In this document: in pieces, positions 62,145 to 64,000 of the stretch
Position numbering within the stretch: the stretch's first letter is position 1
How the letters are laid out: the number at the start of each line of letters is the position of its first letter
Assembly: GCF_900078675.2 (NCBI RefSeq)
Contig: NZ_LT546237.1
Coordinates: 678,632-742,631 of the forward strand
Origin: Mycobacterium interjectum
GTDB lineage: Bacteria > Actinomycetota > Actinomycetes > Mycobacteriales > Mycobacteriaceae
Direction: 5' to 3'
DNA length: 64,000 nt
The notes under the pieces: model-generated
Database searches by the model: none
What the model saw: the letters and a program-made list of their open reading frames with translations, nothing else
What the model was told of the DNA's origin: nothing
Made by a program: the position numbers and the translations under genes

Positions 62145-64000
62145 CGTATTGCCACTGACCCCCTTGCAGCAGGGGCTGTGGTTCCATGCCATCACCGCTT
62201 CGGGCGGTGACGACGTCTATGCCGTGCAGCTGGAGATCGCGTTGAGCGGTCCGGTCGATCAGGACCGCCTGCGCAACGCGGTGCACGCGGTGGTCACCCG
62301 CCACCCCAACCTGGCGGCCCGATTCTCCGACAAGTTCGACCAGCCCGTGCAGATCATCCCGGCCGACCCCGTGGTGCCGTGGCGCTACGTCGACCTTCGC
62401 CAGGCCGGCCCGGACCTCGACGAGCAGATCCGGCAGGTGTGCGCAGCCGAACGCGCCGCGGTCTGCGATCTCGTCAACCAGCCCGCCTTCCGGGCCGCGC
62501 TCATCGGCACCGCCGACGATCAGCACCGGTTGGTGCTCACCAATCACCACATCGTGCTGGATGGCTGGTCGCTGCCGATCCTGCTGGGGGAAATATTCGC
62601 CGGCTATCACGGGCGGTGGCTGCCGGCGGCGGCGAAGTACCGCAGCTTCGTGACCTGGCTGACGAGCCGCGACCTTGATGCCGCGCGCGACGCCTGGCGT
62701 GCGGCGCTGGCCGGATTCGACACCCCCACATTGCTGGCCCCGCCGGGCCGGCTGGGTCTGGGGCCGCGAGGCGTCGCATCCTTCCGGGTGCCCGAGCAGA
62801 TCACACGGGCGCTCGGCGAGCTGGCGCGCTCGCACCACACCACCGTCAGCACCGTGGTGCAGGCCGCCTGGGCGCGACTGCTGGTGGGGCTGACCGGCCG
62901 GCCGGACGTCGCCTTCGGCACGACGGTCTCGGGCAGGCCGCCCGAGCTGCCCGGCGCGGACTCGATGGTGGGCCTGTTCATCAACACGGTGCCGGTGCGG
63001 GCGAGCATCGCGGCCACGACCACCACCACAGATCTGCTCGATCAACTGCAGAACGCCTACAACCACACGCTCGACCACCAGCACCTGGCGCTCAGCGAGC
63101 TGCACCGCGTCACCGGCCTGGACCAGTTGTTCGACACCTTCTTCGTGTACGAGAACTACCCGCTGGACGCGGCCGCGCTGTCGGGCGGCCAAGGTGACCA
63201 AGGGTTGGCCGTCACCGATTTCACCCACCGCGAATACAACCACTACCCGCTTGCGGTCCAGGCCATGCCGGGCACGGAAATGGGTCTTCGCGTCGAGTTC
63301 GACACCGAGGTGTTCGACGCGGCCGACATCGACACGCTGATCGAGCGGTTCCAGCGGGTGCTGGCGGCGATGACCGCCGATCCGGGGCGGCGGCTGTCGT
63401 CGCTGGATGTGCTCGACGCCGCCGAGCACGCCCTGCTCGAGAGGTGGGGCAACCGCACGGGGCTGGCCCAGCCGGTCGGGGTGCCGGTGTCCATTCCGGT
63501 GCTGTTCGGCGCCCAGGTGGCGCGCACGCCGGACGCGGTGGCGATCAGCGCGGGGGAGCGGTCGTGGACCTACCGCGAGGTCAAGCAGGCGGCCAACCGG
63601 TTGGCGCACCTGTTGACCGAGCGGGGTGTGGGTCCGGGGCGGCGCGTGGCGCTGCTGTTGCCGCGGTCGGCCGACGCGGTCGTGGCGATGTTGGCGGTGC
63701 TGAAAACCGGGGCGGCGTACGTGCCGATCGACCCGACGGTGCCGGTGGCCCGGATGGGGTTCGTGCTCGATGATGCCGCGCCGATCGCGGTGATCACGAC
63801 CGCCGGCCTGGCGGATCGGCTGGGCGGGCGCGACGTCGCGGTCATCGATGTCCACGACCCCGCCATCGACCGCCAGCCCAGCACCGCGTTGCCGGCGCCG
63901 GCGCCCGATGACATCGCCTACCTCATCTACACGTCGGGGACTACCGGAACCCCCAAGGGCGTGGCGATCCCGCACCGCAACGTGACCCGGCTGCTGGAGA
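62131..64000 (+). CDS. NRPS, N-terminal part (C-A...), cut by the window end
   Basis: ATG 62131 overlaps the preceding NRPS stop by 14 bases in another frame. The frame stays open to the end of the window (623 codons visible). It begins [20 protein letters not shown], the classic start of a C domain that accepts a D-residue from an upstream E domain, with HHIVLDGWS at about residues 140-148. It continues through [10 protein letters not shown] and YENYPLD into an adenylation domain ([28 protein letters not shown]3 [11 protein letters not shown] near the end). The specificity-determining region lies beyond the window, so the second amino acid cannot be read. The short N-terminus with no linker supports docking to the preceding single-module NRPS. 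Confidence 0.93.
   Translation, partial: MRIADVLPLTPLQQGLWFHAITASGGDDVYAVQLEIALSGPVDQDRLRNAVHAVVTRHPNLAARFSDKFDQPVQIIPADPVVPWRYVDLRQAGPDLDEQIRQVCAAERAAVCDLVNQPAFRAALIGTADDQHRLVLTNHHIVLDGWSLPILLGEIFAGYHGRWLPAAAKYRSFVTWLTSRDLDAARDAWRAALAGFDTPTLLAPPGRLGLGPRGVASFRVPEQITRALGELARSHHTTVSTVVQAAWARLLVGLTGRPDVAFGTTVSGRPPELPGADSMVGLFINTVPVRASIAATTTTTDLLDQLQNAYNHTLDHQHLALSELHRVTGLDQLFDTFFVYENYPLDAAALSGGQGDQGLAVTDFTHREYNHYPLAVQAMPGTEMGLRVEFDTEVFDAADIDTLIERFQRVLAAMTADPGRRLSSLDVLDAAEHALLERWGNRTGLAQPVGVPVSIPVLFGAQVARTPDAVAISAGERSWTYREVKQAANRLAHLLTERGVGPGRRVALLLPRSADAVVAMLAVLKTGAAYVPIDPTVPVARMGFVLDDAAPIAVITTAGLADRLGGRDVAVIDVHDPAIDRQPSTALPAPAPDDIAYLIYTSGTTGTPKGVAIPHRNVTRLLE

Noticed and set aside
59718-62195. 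825-residue minus-strand ORF opposite the NRPS
   Set aside because: It is a shadow of the NRPS coding frame, with His/Arg/Gly-rich content and no domain.
1-64000. CRISPR arrays, tRNA or rRNA genes, riboswitches
   Set aside because: No regularly spaced short repeats, no tRNA-like cloverleaf ends and no rRNA sequence were recognised. The repeats present are promoter or gene fragments.

Overview
The window is GC-rich, densely coding actinobacterial DNA and almost certainly comes from a non-tuberculous Mycobacterium. The evidence is a set of GT1 glycosyltransferases of the mycobacterial GtfA/GtfB/Rv1524-Rv1526 type, a DrrABC-type exporter, a FAAL fused to a mycobacterial-type PKS, a two-module PKS with the layout of glycopeptidolipid (GPL) synthases, an MbtH protein, and lipopeptide NRPS genes. 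I do not name a species. No tRNA, rRNA, CRISPR, prophage or recognisable insertion sequence was seen.

Layout. 1-4.2 kb: remnant of a GMC oxidoreductase, a three-gene ABC exporter and a first GT1 glycosyltransferase. 4.6-9.9 kb: sulfotransferase, second GT1, a GT4 glycosyltransferase and a Gfo/Idh/MocA oxidoreductase. 9.9-16.7 kb: an intact GMC oxidoreductase, two divergent membrane acyltransferases (AT3 plus SGNH domain) and GMC pseudogene pieces. 16.9-22.9 kb: alpha/beta hydrolase, nucleotide-sugar dehydrogenase, two SDR sugar epimerases and a third GT1. 23-30.2 kb: three more AT3-SGNH acyltransferases in tandem, with a decayed epimerase copy between two of them. 30.3-41.4 kb: a polytopic membrane protein and a 3,219-residue FAAL-ACP-KS-AT-DH-ER-KR-ACP-acyltransferase megaprotein. 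41.6-44.0 kb: TylF-type O-methyltransferase and a fourth GT1. 44.3-55.4 kb: a 3,677-residue two-module PKS. 55.5-64 kb: a lipid-type methyltransferase, mbtH, a one-module NRPS (C-A-T-E) and the start of the next NRPS, which is cut by the window end.

How the genes fit together (inference). The two-module PKS would build a reduced or hydroxylated fatty acyl chain and the methyltransferase could methylate it. The NRPS line, with MbtH, would condense the acyl chain with a D-configured first residue. The GT1 enzymes and sugar-nucleotide enzymes would glycosylate the peptide, and TylF-type methylation, sulfation and acylation would decorate the sugars. The FAAL-PKS fusion would make a methyl-branched acyl group and attach it through its own C-terminal acyltransferase. 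The DrrABC-like transporter is a candidate exporter. This is a GPL-like glycolipopeptide locus, but its gene set differs from the textbook one.

The most unusual signal is in how the locus was assembled. An 18-bp extended -10-like promoter motif occurs seven times, five of them directly upstream of the AT3 genes. Three copies sit exactly 15 bp from the ATG of a GMC oxidoreductase 5' fragment, which points to an ancestral divergent GMC/AT3 cassette. Both giant PKS genes lie behind a captured promoter plus the first codons of another gene of the locus (AT3 for the FAAL-PKS, mbtH for the two-module PKS). In both cases the captured codons form a short ORF that ends overlapping the PKS start codon. 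The mbtH promoter and its captured copy also share a 14-bp palindrome that matches the KstR operator consensus.
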